NCBI RefSeq assembly: GCF_963675985.1
Contig: NZ_OY780957.1
Location: 1,697,501 to 1,761,500, forward strand
DNA length: 64,000 nt
Direction of reading: 5' to 3'
From: an uncultured Roseibium sp.
GTDB lineage: Bacteria > Pseudomonadota > Alphaproteobacteria > Rhizobiales > Stappiaceae
In this document: positions 48,661 to 59,089 of the stretch, in pieces
Numbering within the stretch: the first letter of the stretch is position 1
How the letters are laid out: each line of letters starts with the position of its first letter
Translations under genes and position numbers: made by a program
Notes under the pieces: generated by a model
What the model was told of the DNA's origin: nothing
The model's input: the letters and a program-made list of their open reading frames with translations, nothing else
The model's database searches: none

Positions 48661-48698
48661 TCGACTTACTTCTCTGATCGGGTGACCCGGGCCTGGCT

Positions 48699-49328
48699 TC
48701 AGATGAATTGCCGGTTTTCTTCCTCGATATTGGCGGCTTCCCGCATGATCCAGCCAAACAGAATCATGATGGCCCCGAAAATCACAAAGAAAATTTCCGC
48801 GCCTTCGATTTCAATCGAAACTTCTCTTTGCCCAGCTGGATAATCGAGCGTGAGGAGCGCCGATCCAAGTGGGTCGCAGACTATGTCGAAAATGCCAAAT
48901 ACGACCAGCAGCCATCCAAGCGCCAGCATTCTGGCAAGCGCTTGCCCAGAGAAGAAGTCATTCTGGCGAAAGCTCTCAAAGAGTTGGCGGATCTGCCAGA
49001 GGCAAATCATCAAAGTGACGAGTGCAAAAAGACCCATGATCGCCAAGGCGCCCCTTTGAACAAAGGGTATGTCGGCGACTTCTCTTTCTGTGTCCCCAAA
49101 ATCAATCGTCCCGGCCCCAAGCTCCTGCCACATGGCCTTCAATTCCGTGAGACTGGTGTCGGTCATGGCGTCGAACTCGGGGGAGAAAAACATCCCGAGC
49201 ACCAGAACGGCCACAATTACCATAAGTGCGACCCATCCTGTCACAAACCATTTCATGAAGAATGACACGCGGCGAATGCGGCTCAAACGTTTTGTCCGCT
49301 CGGTTTCAAGGGATTGTCTGTCCAACAC
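48699..49328 (-). CDS. DUF2975 family membrane protein
   Basis: A 209 aa protein with four hydrophobic segments (near residues 25-47, 92-115, 130-150 and 175-198), the segment LFESFRQNDFFSGQALARMLALGWLLV typical of DUF2975, and an extracytoplasmic loop between the first two. The start is GTG, supported by AGGAG six bases ahead. It is co-directional with the YozG-type regulator, its usual partner. Function of the family is unknown. Confidence 0.75.
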   Translation of the reverse strand: MLDRQSLETERTKRLSRIRRVSFFMKWFVTGWVALMVIVAVLVLGMFFSPEFDAMTDTSLTELKAMWQELGAGTIDFGDTEREVADIPFVQRGALAIMGLFALVTLMICLWQIRQLFESFRQNDFFSGQALARMLALGWLLVVFGIFDIVCDPLGSALLTLDYPAGQREVSIEIEGAEIFFVIFGAIMILFGWIMREAANIEEENRQFI

Positions 49329-49403
49329 AGAAGGCTCCTAACGAGATGAGGCTTGGCAGGTTCTCAGATATCCGCAGCCTTTCCATTCTTCAATAAAAAA
49401 ATA

Positions 49404-49433
49404 TTGCATTTGACAAAAAAATATAATTATAGG
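49404..49433 (+). promoter_or_regulatory. Candidate promoter of the outer membrane protein gene
   Basis: TTGCAT (49404-49409), 18 bp spacer, TATAGG (49428-49433), in a strongly AT-rich stretch (49380-49480). A second -35-like TTGACA overlaps at 49409. Position about 70 bases ahead of the ATG is suitable. Confidence 0.45.
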
Positions 49434-49503
49434 ATCGAATAATTATTGTTTTGCGATAATTTTTGATCGCAGTTCATGCCGTGCCAATCAAAGGGAATAG
49501 GAA

Positions 49504-50265
49504 ATGACAAACTTGAAAACGAAATTTGTACGCACTCGGAACAGGGCGCGCGCATTGCCTGCCGGGACCTGTATGCAGGAGGTTTCCAAAAGCGGACGGT
49601 TCGCGCACGCATTGGTTCGCCCGGCTGTTCTGGTGGCCGTGTCTGCTATTTTGATCGGGGGGGCGAGGGCCGCTGACATGCCGGCGGCAGACAATATGGA
49701 TTTCGAACCGATTGCGTCTGCCGGTTCGATCTGGACAGGGCCTTATCTTGGAATTGAGGCTGGTGGATCACATTCATTCGCCGATGTTAAGGCAGGCGGC
49801 CAGAAGAAGGACTTCTCCAGGTTCGATGCGGCCTTCGGTGTCTTTGGAGGCTACAATTGGGAAGTTTCCCGTGTGATTTGGGGCGTTGAAGGGTCGGCAA
49901 CCTATTTGGGCCGAAATAAAAAAGGGCAGCATCCCGTGCTAGGCTCTATTGAGACCGGCTCTACATGGTCAGTGTCGGCCAAGACGCGCGTTGGACTGCC
50001 GATCAACAATTTCATGCCCTATCTCTCTATTGGACTGGCGGCGTCCGACCACAGTCTGAAAGCAAATGGCAGGACGAAGAACTCCGTCGGTGTTGGGGCT
50101 GTTCTCGGCGCCGGCCTGGAAGTTGCCATGCATGACAAGTGGCGCCTACGGGCGGACTATAGCCTGACCGGCATTATCGATAACAAAGACACCTTTGGTG
50201 GCACCCAGGCAAAGCGTACAGCGGGCAATCATCGCCTGATGGTGGGTATTTCGCGGGCCTTCTGA
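49504..50265 (+). CDS. Outer membrane beta-barrel protein (Omp25/31-like)
   Basis: A 253 aa protein with a long signal region (hydrophobic VLVAVSAILIGGARA, cleavage near residue 56) and then an eight-stranded barrel-like domain: WTGPYLGIEAGGSHSF, GVFGGYNWEV, YLSIGLAASDHSL, WRLRADYSLTG, and the terminal Phe of MVGISRAF as in outer membrane proteins. It resembles the Omp25/31/porin-like barrels of Rhizobiales. The signal region is unusually long; a downstream Met (MQEVSKSG) would give a more normal one. An 8 bp stem GCGGCAGC/GCTGCCGC follows at 50284-50313. Confidence 0.8.
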   Translation: MTNLKTKFVRTRNRARALPAGTCMQEVSKSGRFAHALVRPAVLVAVSAILIGGARAADMPAADNMDFEPIASAGSIWTGPYLGIEAGGSHSFADVKAGGQKKDFSRFDAAFGVFGGYNWEVSRVIWGVEGSATYLGRNKKGQHPVLGSIETGSTWSVSAKTRVGLPINNFMPYLSIGLAASDHSLKANGRTKNSVGVGAVLGAGLEVAMHDKWRLRADYSLTGIIDNKDTFGGTQAKRTAGNHRLMVGISRAF

Positions 50266-50369
50266 CAACGCCGGATGGAAGAGGCGGCAGCTGATGTCAA
50301 GAAACGCTGCCGCTGTTCCGCCAGCCAGGTGAATGCGCAATGCTCGGCTGCCTGTCATCGCCTCAGCTG

Positions 50370-50771
50370 CTAACCCGTCCAGGGCGAGGAGGCCAGGATC
50401 CGCCGGGCCCGCCGTTTGCGCAAGAACGCGCGCAGCCGGAAGTTTCCGGTGCCGGTGTTCGAAGCGAATGCGGCCTCGAACGGCTGAAGGATCGCCCAGA
50501 TGGTCGCGGCCGCGTAGCCGTCCGTGTCGTAGCTGCCCTCTATGAAGGTCTGGCGCTGGTGTCTCAGCGCCGCCAGGCACGGTTCCAGCGCGACCGTGCC
50601 GTTTTCATCCAGATGCTGCCGGATGATCCCGATGGCGCAGTGAACCGCATGGGCCTGCTGGCTGCCGACCGCCCCCCAATACCAGGCGTCCTCGGATTTC
50701 TTCGCCGCTTCGTCGGCTTCCCGGCGCACCACCTCGTCGATATCGCAAATGCTGAGTGTGGCAGATGTCAT
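50370..50771 (-). CDS. Hypothetical protein
   Basis: A 133 aa protein with no family I recognise. It is predicted helical (VVRREADEAAKKSEDAWYWGAVGSQQAHAVHCAIGIIRQHL), with a basic C-terminal RAFLRKRRARRIL stretch, and no signal peptide or membrane span. Good reading frame and normal codon use support coding. It stands between the barrel gene and the MetE-like gene without a clear operon partner. Confidence 0.55.
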   Translation of the reverse strand: MTSATLSICDIDEVVRREADEAAKKSEDAWYWGAVGSQQAHAVHCAIGIIRQHLDENGTVALEPCLAALRHQRQTFIEGSYDTDGYAAATIWAILQPFEAAFASNTGTGNFRLRAFLRKRRARRILASSPWTG

Positions 50772-50833
50772 GGCTGTCCGGACTGTCCCGTGATCACGGC
50801 AATGTAAGCGGATCGAAGCGCAACAGGAAAACG

Positions 50834-50861
50834 AAAAAGGGCGGCCCGTTGGACCGCCCTT
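50834..50861 (-). terminator. Terminator of the MetE-like gene
   Basis: On the minus strand, AGGGCGGTCC-AAC-GGGCCGCCCT followed by TTTTCGTTTT. Confidence 0.88.
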
Positions 50862-50885
50862 GTCGATGTTCTCGAAACGGGCCGC

Positions 50886-52013
50886 TTACTTGTCGACGCC
50901 GCCCCAGATGGCTTCGGCGGTCTTGACCACGAGCTCCAGCTTGCGGCGCTGGTCGTCCATGGTGACCTTGTTGCCTTCTTCCGTGGAGGAGAAGCCGCAC
51001 TGCGGCGCGATGCCGAGCTGGTTGATATCGCAGTACTTGGAGGCTTCCTCGAACTTCTTCTTCAGATCGTCGAGGCTTTCCAGCTCCGGCGTCTTGGTGG
51101 TGATGAAGCCCGGCAGGACGCGCTTGTCGCCCTTCGGCAGCAGGCGCAGCGGCTCCAGCGAACCGGCACGGTCGGTATCGTATTCCATGAAGTAGATGTC
51201 GATGCCGGTCTTGTTGAAGATGGCGTCGGCGGCCAGGTCATAGGCGCCTTCGGCCGCGTGGGTGGAGACGAAGTTGCCGCGGCACAGGTGCATGCCGATC
51301 TTCATATCCGCCGGACGGTCCTTGATGGCCTCGTTCATGGTCCAGGCATACTTTTCGATCAGCATGTCCGGATCCTGGCCGAGCTCCTGCTTGGCGGCGC
51401 GGTGCTTGGGGTCGCACAGGTAGGCGAAGAAGATGTCGTCCATCTGCAGGTAGCGGCAGCCGGCGGCGTAGAACGCCTTGACCGCCTTGGCATAGGTCGA
51501 CGCCAGATCGGCGAACAGGACGTCCAGGTCCTTGTATTCGGCCGGCCCGATGTCCTTCGGATCGGTGCGGAAATGGCAGCAGGACGGGCCGGGGATGGAG
51601 ATCTTCGGCTGGACCTTGGTGTTTGCCGCGACGAACTTGTAGTGCTCGATCATCGGATGGTCGTCCGGGAAGTCGAGCTTGGAGGTGATCGTCGGGAAAA
51701 TCGGGCGCAGCTTGACGCCGGCGAACTGGACGCCTTCGTCGCGCTCTTCCAGGTCGAGGCCGGTCAGGCCGCCCATGAAGTCATAGTGCCAGAAGGAGCG
51801 GCGGATCTCGCCGTCGGTCACGGCCTTGAGACCGACCTCTTCCTGCATCTTGATGACATCGACGATGGCCGCGTCCTCGGCAGCCTTCAGTTCCTCGGCC
51901 GTCACGGTCTTGTCTTCAAAGTATCCCTTGCGGGCCGCCTTGACGGCGTCGGAGCGCAGCAGGCTGCCGACGTGATCTGCGCGATAAGGGGCTCCGGTGA
52001 CAGGCTTGGTCAT
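50886..52013 (-). CDS. MetE-like cobalamin-independent methionine synthase, short form
   Basis: A 375 aa protein matching the C-terminal catalytic barrel of MetE: MTKPVTGAPYRADHVGSLLR, VTDGEIRRSFWHYDF, CRYLQMDD and the zinc ligands His-x-Cys in MHLCRGN with a later Cys in APQCGFSS. The N-terminal half of the 750 aa enzyme is absent. Short MetE-like proteins can accept other methyl donors, so folate dependence is not certain. The ATG at 52013 has GGAGG just upstream. It lies in the insertion between sppA and rpsA. Confidence 0.82.
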   Translation of the reverse strand: MTKPVTGAPYRADHVGSLLRSDAVKAARKGYFEDKTVTAEELKAAEDAAIVDVIKMQEEVGLKAVTDGEIRRSFWHYDFMGGLTGLDLEERDEGVQFAGVKLRPIFPTITSKLDFPDDHPMIEHYKFVAANTKVQPKISIPGPSCCHFRTDPKDIGPAEYKDLDVLFADLASTYAKAVKAFYAAGCRYLQMDDIFFAYLCDPKHRAAKQELGQDPDMLIEKYAWTMNEAIKDRPADMKIGMHLCRGNFVSTHAAEGAYDLAADAIFNKTGIDIYFMEYDTDRAGSLEPLRLLPKGDKRVLPGFITTKTPELESLDDLKKKFEEASKYCDINQLGIAPQCGFSSTEEGNKVTMDDQRRKLELVVKTAEAIWGGVDK

Positions 52014-52167
52014 GTATTTCCTCCATTGCCGCGGCCGCCGGGTGCAGCCGCCATGTATACATCTCGGCGCCTTTCCTATCGCGGCGGAGCGGCGGCGTAA
52101 AGGGTGGCGGGTGTTCGACGCGTCAAAATGCGGCGCATCCTGTGCGGAATGCCGGATATGCGGGCCA

Positions 52168-52201
52168 ACAAAAAAGCCCGGCGTTTCCACCGGGCTTTTC
52201 C
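52168..52201 (-). terminator. Rho-independent terminator of rpsA
   Basis: On the minus strand, AAAAGCCCGG / CCGGGCTTTTTT with an eight-base loop. Confidence 0.9.
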
Positions 52202-52231
52202 ATGTCGTGTGTAAGATCGGCGGGGCCGGTC

Positions 52232-53941
52232 TTATTCCTCGTCGCCGTCGTCGCCGGCCTTTTTCAGGGCCGCACCCAGGATGTCGCCGAGGGACGCGCC
52301 GGAGGCGGAGGAGCCGTACTGAGCGACTGCTTCCTTCTCTTCTGCGATTTCCAGCGCCTTGATGGACGCGGATACGCGGCGGGTCTTCTTGTCGAACTGG
52401 GTGATGCGAGCGTCGAACTTGTCGCCGACGGCGAACCGTTCCGGACGCTGTTCGGCGCGGTCGCGGGACAGGTCTGCGCGGCGGATGAAGGCCGTCAGGT
52501 CGCTGTCTGCGATCTTGACTTCCAGACCGCCGTCCTTGATCTCGATGACTTCACAGGTGACGACCGCATTCTTGCGGATTTCGCCGGCAGCAGCGGAGTC
52601 CATCGGATCGCCGCTGACCTGCTTGATGCCGAGAGAGATACGCTCTTTCTCGACGTCCACATCGAGCACCACGGCCTTGACCATGTCGCCCTTCTTGTAC
52701 TCTTCGATGACCTGCTCGCCCGGACGGTTCCAGTCCAAGTCGGACAGGTGCACCATGCCGTCGACATCGCCTTCGAGGCCGATGAACAGACCGAATTCGG
52801 TCTTGTTCTTGACTTCGCCTTCGACCTCGGTGTTGACCGGGAACTGCTCTGCGAAAGCATCCCACGGATTCTGCAGGCACTGCTTGAGGCCGAGCGAGAT
52901 CCGGCGCTTGACCGGGTCCACTTCCAGGATCATCACTTCCACTTCCTGGGAGGTGGAAACGATCTTGCCCGGATGGACGTTCTTCTTGGTCCAGGACATT
53001 TCCGACACGTGGATCAGGCCTTCGATGCCCGGCTCCAGCTCGACGAACGCACCGTAGTCGGTGATGTTGGTCACGCGGCCGGTGAACTTGGCACTGAGCG
53101 GGTACTTGGCTTCGATGCCGTCCCACGGATCGGTTTCAAGCTGCTTCATGCCAAGGCTGATGCGGTGCGTGTCCTGGTTGACACGGATGATCTGCACCTT
53201 GACGGTCTGGCCGATGGACAGCACTTCCGACGGATGGTTGATGCGGCGCCACGCGATGTCGGTGACGTGCAGCAGGCCATCGATACCGCCGAGGTCGACG
53301 AACGCACCGTAATCGGTGATGTTCTTGACCACACCTTCCACGGTCTGACCTTCTTCCAGGCTCTGGACCAGTTCCGAACGCTGTTCGGCGCGGGTTTCTT
53401 CCAGAACGACACGGCGGGAGACCACGATGTTGCCGCGGCGCTTGTCCATCTTCAGGATCTGGAACGGCTGCGGGGTGTGCATCAGCGGGGTCACGTCGCG
53501 CACCGGACGGATATCGACCTGGGAGCGCGGCAGGAAGGCCACGGCACCATCCAGATCGACGGTGAAGCCGCCCTTGACCTGGTTGAAGATCTGGCCGGTA
53601 ACCTTTTCGTTCGCTTCGAAGGCGACTTCCAGGCGAACCCAGCTTTCTTCGCGGCGCGCTTTTTCGCGCGACAGAACGGCTTCGCCGAGCGCATTTTCGA
53701 CGCGCTCAAGATAAACCTCGACTTCGTCGCCGACTTTCATTTCGCCGTCGCGGCCCTTGGCGCCGAATTCCTTCAGCGGCACGCGGCCTTCGACCTTCAG
53801 GCCGACATCGATGACGGCGAGGTCTTTTTCGATTGCGACAACGGTACCCTTGACGACCGCACCTTCGTACATGTCGGTCTGGGTGAAGGACTCTTCGAGA
53901 AGAGCCGCAAAATCCTCGGTGGAGGGATTAAGTTCAGACAT
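52232..53941 (-). CDS. rpsA: 30S ribosomal protein S1
   Basis: A 569 aa protein with six S1 RNA-binding domains. Repeated motifs such as KNITDYGAFVDLGGIDGLLHVTD, TNITDYGAFVELEPGIEGLIHVSE and KNKTEFGLFIGLEGDVDGMVHLSD mark domains 3-5. It unwinds mRNA and helps 30S binding. The start at 53941 has CAGGAG six bases ahead; the longer frame reading back through cmk is spurious. The 290 bp leader between cmk and rpsA contains several dyads, perhaps for autoregulation. Confidence 0.97.
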   Translation of the reverse strand: MSELNPSTEDFAALLEESFTQTDMYEGAVVKGTVVAIEKDLAVIDVGLKVEGRVPLKEFGAKGRDGEMKVGDEVEVYLERVENALGEAVLSREKARREESWVRLEVAFEANEKVTGQIFNQVKGGFTVDLDGAVAFLPRSQVDIRPVRDVTPLMHTPQPFQILKMDKRRGNIVVSRRVVLEETRAEQRSELVQSLEEGQTVEGVVKNITDYGAFVDLGGIDGLLHVTDIAWRRINHPSEVLSIGQTVKVQIIRVNQDTHRISLGMKQLETDPWDGIEAKYPLSAKFTGRVTNITDYGAFVELEPGIEGLIHVSEMSWTKKNVHPGKIVSTSQEVEVMILEVDPVKRRISLGLKQCLQNPWDAFAEQFPVNTEVEGEVKNKTEFGLFIGLEGDVDGMVHLSDLDWNRPGEQVIEEYKKGDMVKAVVLDVDVEKERISLGIKQVSGDPMDSAAAGEIRKNAVVTCEVIEIKDGGLEVKIADSDLTAFIRRADLSRDRAEQRPERFAVGDKFDARITQFDKKTRRVSASIKALEIAEEKEAVAQYGSSASGASLGDILGAALKKAGDDGDEE

Positions 53942-54231
53942 TGAAACTCCTGATGCCATTCCTGGCAGCCGCCGGCGGGTTTGTGTTGCACTCCGGATCC
54001 TCAGACCCCCGGGACGTGAATTCACGTCCTGCCATCCCTTCAAGCTATTGCGCGGGATGGGCCGGCGGGGCGAGAGACGGAAAATCCGGTCTCGGCTCAA
54101 GGCATGTATCATGCCTTGCCGAATGGTGTTCCCGGGATGGTGAAGACCGGGAAACCCGGCGATACCGACCGAACACGAAAGGGGGCGCACCTGACGGTGA
54201 ACCCCGCGACACCCGTGAATATGATGGGCGC
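53942..54231 (-). promoter_or_regulatory. cmk-rpsA intergenic leader with dyads
   Basis: No gene. It holds the 18 bp perfect palindrome GGACGTGAATTCACGTCC (54012-54029) and the hairpin CAAGGCAT-GTATC-ATGCCTTG (54098-54118). The rpsA promoter and a possible S1-binding autoregulatory structure would lie here. Confidence 0.55.
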
Positions 54232-56237
<2,006 letters not shown>

Positions 56238-56417
56238 TTAAGGGAGCATCTCCCTATCATGTGGATCGGCGTTCGTCATCCGCCTCACTCCTTGAAATTT
56301 CTCTCGTCTCGTGCAGAACAATGGGTAAGTCTGACGAACGGGCTGATTTGCCTTTGACACCGGGGCGCAACAGAGCTATGGGGCGCCACCAATTCAAGAA
56401 GACGAAGGGTTAGCACA

Positions 56418-56810
56418 GTGGCAAAACCTGAACTTGGCACAAAGCGGCTGTGCCCAAGCTGCGGCGCGAAATACTACGATCTGAACCGCGATCCGATCAC
56501 CTGCCCGAAATGCGGCACGATTTTCGAAATCGTGATGACCTCCCGCGCCGCCAAGGCGGCCAAGGCGGCGGAAGTCACCGAGGAAGAGGATGAAGAGGAA
56601 GACGACGCGCCGGAAATCGTGACCCTGGAAGAGGCGGACGCCGAAGCCGAGGGCGGCGATGACGACGTGCCGGATCTCGACGACGAGGAAGACGTCGAAC
56701 TGGCCGATGACGATACCGCGGATGACGACGTCTTCATCGAGGACGAGGATGAAGACGACGACGCTGTTCCCGGCATCCGCGTCGAGCGCGAGGACGACCG
56801 CGAAGCTTAA
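56418..56810 (+). CDS. TIGR02300 family protein (FYDLN acid domain)
   Basis: A 130 aa protein. The N-terminal zinc-ribbon-like block KRLCPSCGAKYYDLNRDPIT plus CPKCGTIFEI carries four cysteines; the rest is a highly acidic Asp/Glu run. The start is GTG with GAAGGG upstream. The family is alphaproteobacterial and of unknown function, located next to aroA and tRNA-Ala as here. Confidence 0.93.
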   Translation: MAKPELGTKRLCPSCGAKYYDLNRDPITCPKCGTIFEIVMTSRAAKAAKAAEVTEEEDEEEDDAPEIVTLEEADAEAEGGDDDVPDLDDEEDVELADDDTADDDVFIEDEDEDDDAVPGIRVEREDDREA

Positions 56811-56885
56811 ACGACGGATTTTCAAGGGTTATTTTCGCAGGAAGCCTTTTCCACAAAGCGAATTTGAAATCCTTTGAATTTCCGC

Positions 56886-56914
56886 TTGATCAATGCGGGC
56901 GGCGCGACTATGTT
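56886..56914 (+). promoter_or_regulatory. Promoter of tRNA-Ala
   Basis: TTGATC (56886-56891), 17 bp, TATGTT (56909-56914), followed by the GC-rich discriminator CCGCCCGC expected of stable-RNA promoters under stringent control. Confidence 0.75.
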
Positions 56915-56959
56915 CCGCCCGCATCGACGCCGGAAACCCAAGCCGGCTCATGGAGAAAC

Positions 56960-57035
<76 letters not shown>

Positions 57036-57359
57036 TCTCCCCTCCAATAACATATTGGATTTTAAGGCGTTTTTAGCCTTTAGCGCGAATTTAGTCCGCT
57101 TCTACCCCACCACGCACCCCACCATAACCAACGCTAAAAAACACGCATCTTGATGCTGCCCAGCCGATGTATCAGGGATAATCCGGCTGCGTTAGCGGCT
57201 GTGCGCTGTTGACCTCGAATGCCAATTTGGGCATTCTTTGCCTGCTCACATGTCGGAGTGGGCGCCTTTGATTGATTGATTGAGACCGACAATCGCCGCG
57301 CTTTTCGAAGCGCTGTCTCAATCCGTGCATTTGTGCACGTTCAATCAAAGGAGGCGGTT
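57036..57359 (+). promoter_or_regulatory. Left end of the mobile element: promoter and operator region
   Basis: A 324 bp region without a supported gene. It carries TTGACC (57209-57214), 17 bp, CATTCT (57232-57237). A 20 bp dyad GAATGCC-N6-GGCATTC (57217-57236) overlaps this promoter. Hairpins GCGCTT-TTCG-AAGCGC (57298-57313) and GTGCA-N4-TGCAC (57325-57338) precede the first gene. Confidence 0.6.
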
Positions 57360-57578
57360 GTGACCCCTCATTTAATTGGTGATCAAGGCGCGGTTTCGCC
57401 GCGCGTTTATTCCGTATCCGCAGCCGCCAAAGTTATTGGTGTGTCGCGGTCTCATCTCTACGAGATGAAAGCTGCCGGCCTGATCCGCTTCGGAAAACTG
57501 CTCGGAAAAACGGTCGTTACCGCATCCGAAATTGACCGAGTGATTTCCTCAATCGAAACCGATGGGGAGATCAGCTGA
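57360..57578 (+). CDS. Excisionase/MerR-like helix-turn-helix protein of the mobile element
   Basis: A 72 aa DNA-binding protein. RVYSVSAAAKVIGVSRSHLYEMKAAGLIRFGKLLGKTVVTASEIDRVI is an AlpA/excisionase-type winged HTH. The GTG at 57360 is the start because AAAGGAGG lies five bases ahead; an upstream ATG in frame has no such site. Such proteins direct excision or control the integrase. It is first in the operon and overlaps the next gene by one base (TGATG). No integrase is found in this window; it should lie at the far end. Confidence 0.8.
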   Translation: MTPHLIGDQGAVSPRVYSVSAAAKVIGVSRSHLYEMKAAGLIRFGKLLGKTVVTASEIDRVISSIETDGEIS

Positions 57579-58480
57579 TGGGAACCTTCCAAACCCCTGT
57601 TGCCGAACTGGCCAATCGTCTGCCGCCGCAGGCCAAAGCCAAATGGATCAAAATCCGGGATGCCGCCGATGAGGCGCGCGCGCTTGTTCGTCTCACCAAC
57701 GGTCAAATGAACGACGCAGCGCGCACCCGGACCGCACTCCAGGCAGCGCTGCGCCGGAAAAAGGCCGACAGCCACCACACCGGTGGCGTTCCGGCGGTCG
57801 TCGTTGATCAGCTTGAAGGCCAAATCGCGCAGGCAACTGCGGATTACGAAAGGCTCAAAAACCGAGCCGCCGAGGTCAAAGAGCGCACCGCATCGATTAT
57901 CGAGGTAGACGCGCGGTGCGAGAGCTTTCTTCGCTCTGTGTCTGGGCAGTTTCGCGATGAAGACACGTCGCGGCCATCGAAAGGCGAGACTGTCGAAACC
58001 AAGCGTGCCGCGATCACGAAAAACATCAAACTCACCGCCGACGTCGAGACTGCTCCGGCCCCGGAGGATGATCTGAAAGCCGCGATTTTCGCGGCGGTTG
58101 ACGAGATCGCAGCGCGCGGCCGGCCAGAAGTCGATCCTCGCATTCGCGACGACGATCCGTCGAAAATTGCCAGCAAGATCCGTCTTGGCGTTCATGGAGG
58201 TTCTTTTGTCGGCGACGGCGGCGCAAGCTTTTTCACGTGGGTCCTGGCCGATCAAATCAAAGCTAAACTGGCGGAAATGATCCCCGACAATCCGGACGCC
58301 ATCTCCGATCAGGAGCGGTCTGCGATGTTGCAACAGCTTGCAGCTGATCGCCTCCGCCTGGAACGGGTCGAGGAAGCTTTGATCACGCAAGCAGAAAGCG
58401 AAGGCCGTGTGATCGCCCGCCGTCCGGATGCGTCGATTCAGGCAATTCTCGGCGTCGAAATCGTCGGAGGGCGGCCATGA
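57578..58480 (+). CDS. Mobile-element coiled-coil protein of unknown function
   Basis: A 300 aa soluble protein. Residues about 25-110 are helical and charged (LEGQIAQATADYERLKNRAAEVKERT), likely coiled coil; a Gly-rich segment VHGGSFVGDGGASFF follows near residue 205; the C-terminus is again helical (LQQLAADRLRLERVEEALITQAESEG). No signal peptide or membrane span. I do not recognise the family. It is translationally coupled to both neighbours, so it belongs to the element's core operon. Confidence 0.6.
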   Translation: MGTFQTPVAELANRLPPQAKAKWIKIRDAADEARALVRLTNGQMNDAARTRTALQAALRRKKADSHHTGGVPAVVVDQLEGQIAQATADYERLKNRAAEVKERTASIIEVDARCESFLRSVSGQFRDEDTSRPSKGETVETKRAAITKNIKLTADVETAPAPEDDLKAAIFAAVDEIAARGRPEVDPRIRDDDPSKIASKIRLGVHGGSFVGDGGASFFTWVLADQIKAKLAEMIPDNPDAISDQERSAMLQQLAADRLRLERVEEALITQAESEGRVIARRPDASIQAILGVEIVGGRP

Positions 58481-58806
58481 TCACGATCAATCTCATATCC
58501 CCGATCCTGGTCGGCGGCGAGCGTTTGCTCGCCATCGACATTCGCCCGCCTTCGCGTGCTGTCGTTCAGCGGATCTCGGCAGAACTGGACGCAAAAGGGC
58601 AGCTTCCCATCCATACCGTTCCGGGTTTCGCGGCACGGCTGGCTGGCCGCTCTGAAAGCACGTTTGCGAAGCTTTCAGAGCCGGACCTTTTGTCGGTCCG
58701 GAAAGCTGTCATGACGCTCCACCGCCGGGAAGCCCGTCGCCTGCGTGCCCGGAAGGTGCAGAGGGCTGCTCGCACTTCCTCGCTGCTGGCACGGGAGGAG
58801 GCATGA
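58477..58806 (+). CDS. Tail-assembly-chaperone-like small protein 1
   Basis: A 109 aa protein with the layout of phage tail assembly chaperones of the gpE/gp41 class: an N-terminal strand region (INLISPILVGGERLLAIDIRPPSRAVVQRI), a middle helical RLAGRSESTFAKLSEPDLLSVRKAVMTL resembling the ARLTGL-x-L-x-xxD pattern, and a basic tail. The call depends mainly on its position two genes ahead of the tape measure gene. It overlaps the upstream gene by four bases. Confidence 0.5.
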   Translation: MITINLISPILVGGERLLAIDIRPPSRAVVQRISAELDAKGQLPIHTVPGFAARLAGRSESTFAKLSEPDLLSVRKAVMTLHRREARRLRARKVQRAARTSSLLAREEA

Positions 58807-58807
58807 C

Positions 58808-59089
58808 ATGCTCGGGCAACCAACTGTGGCAACCGTCAAGCTCCGCGATCCGCTTGATTTTCGGCGGCGGCGGATTGCCTTCGTCGGGATCTTGAGGCCG
58901 ACCAAAATGCGTCTCGCGAAAGCGGCGAGGCGCGTGGAAAAATCAAACCATTTGGGCACCCGGGACGAAGCTCTCGCGTACATCGCAGTCATGACGAACC
59001 TGCCCAAAGGCGCTTGCACGCAATTGTCCCACGATGACGCCAAAGCTTTGATGATCGCGATCACGGACACAATCGGGGGAACAGCATGA
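58808..59089 (+). CDS. Tail-assembly-chaperone-like small protein 2 (Mu gp41/P2 gpE class)
   Basis: A 93 aa protein: VKLRDPLDFRRRRIAFVGILRPTKM, AALAYIAVMTNL-type helix (DEALAYIAVMTNLPKGACTQL) and DDAKALMIAITDTI. This is the pattern of Phage_TAC-type proteins that keep the tape measure protein soluble during tail assembly. The ATG at 58808 has GGAGGAGG upstream and lies one base after the previous stop. The gene overlaps the tape measure start (ATGATG), as in many phages. Confidence 0.6.
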   Translation: MLGQPTVATVKLRDPLDFRRRRIAFVGILRPTKMRLAKAARRVEKSNHLGTRDEALAYIAVMTNLPKGACTQLSHDDAKALMIAITDTIGGTA

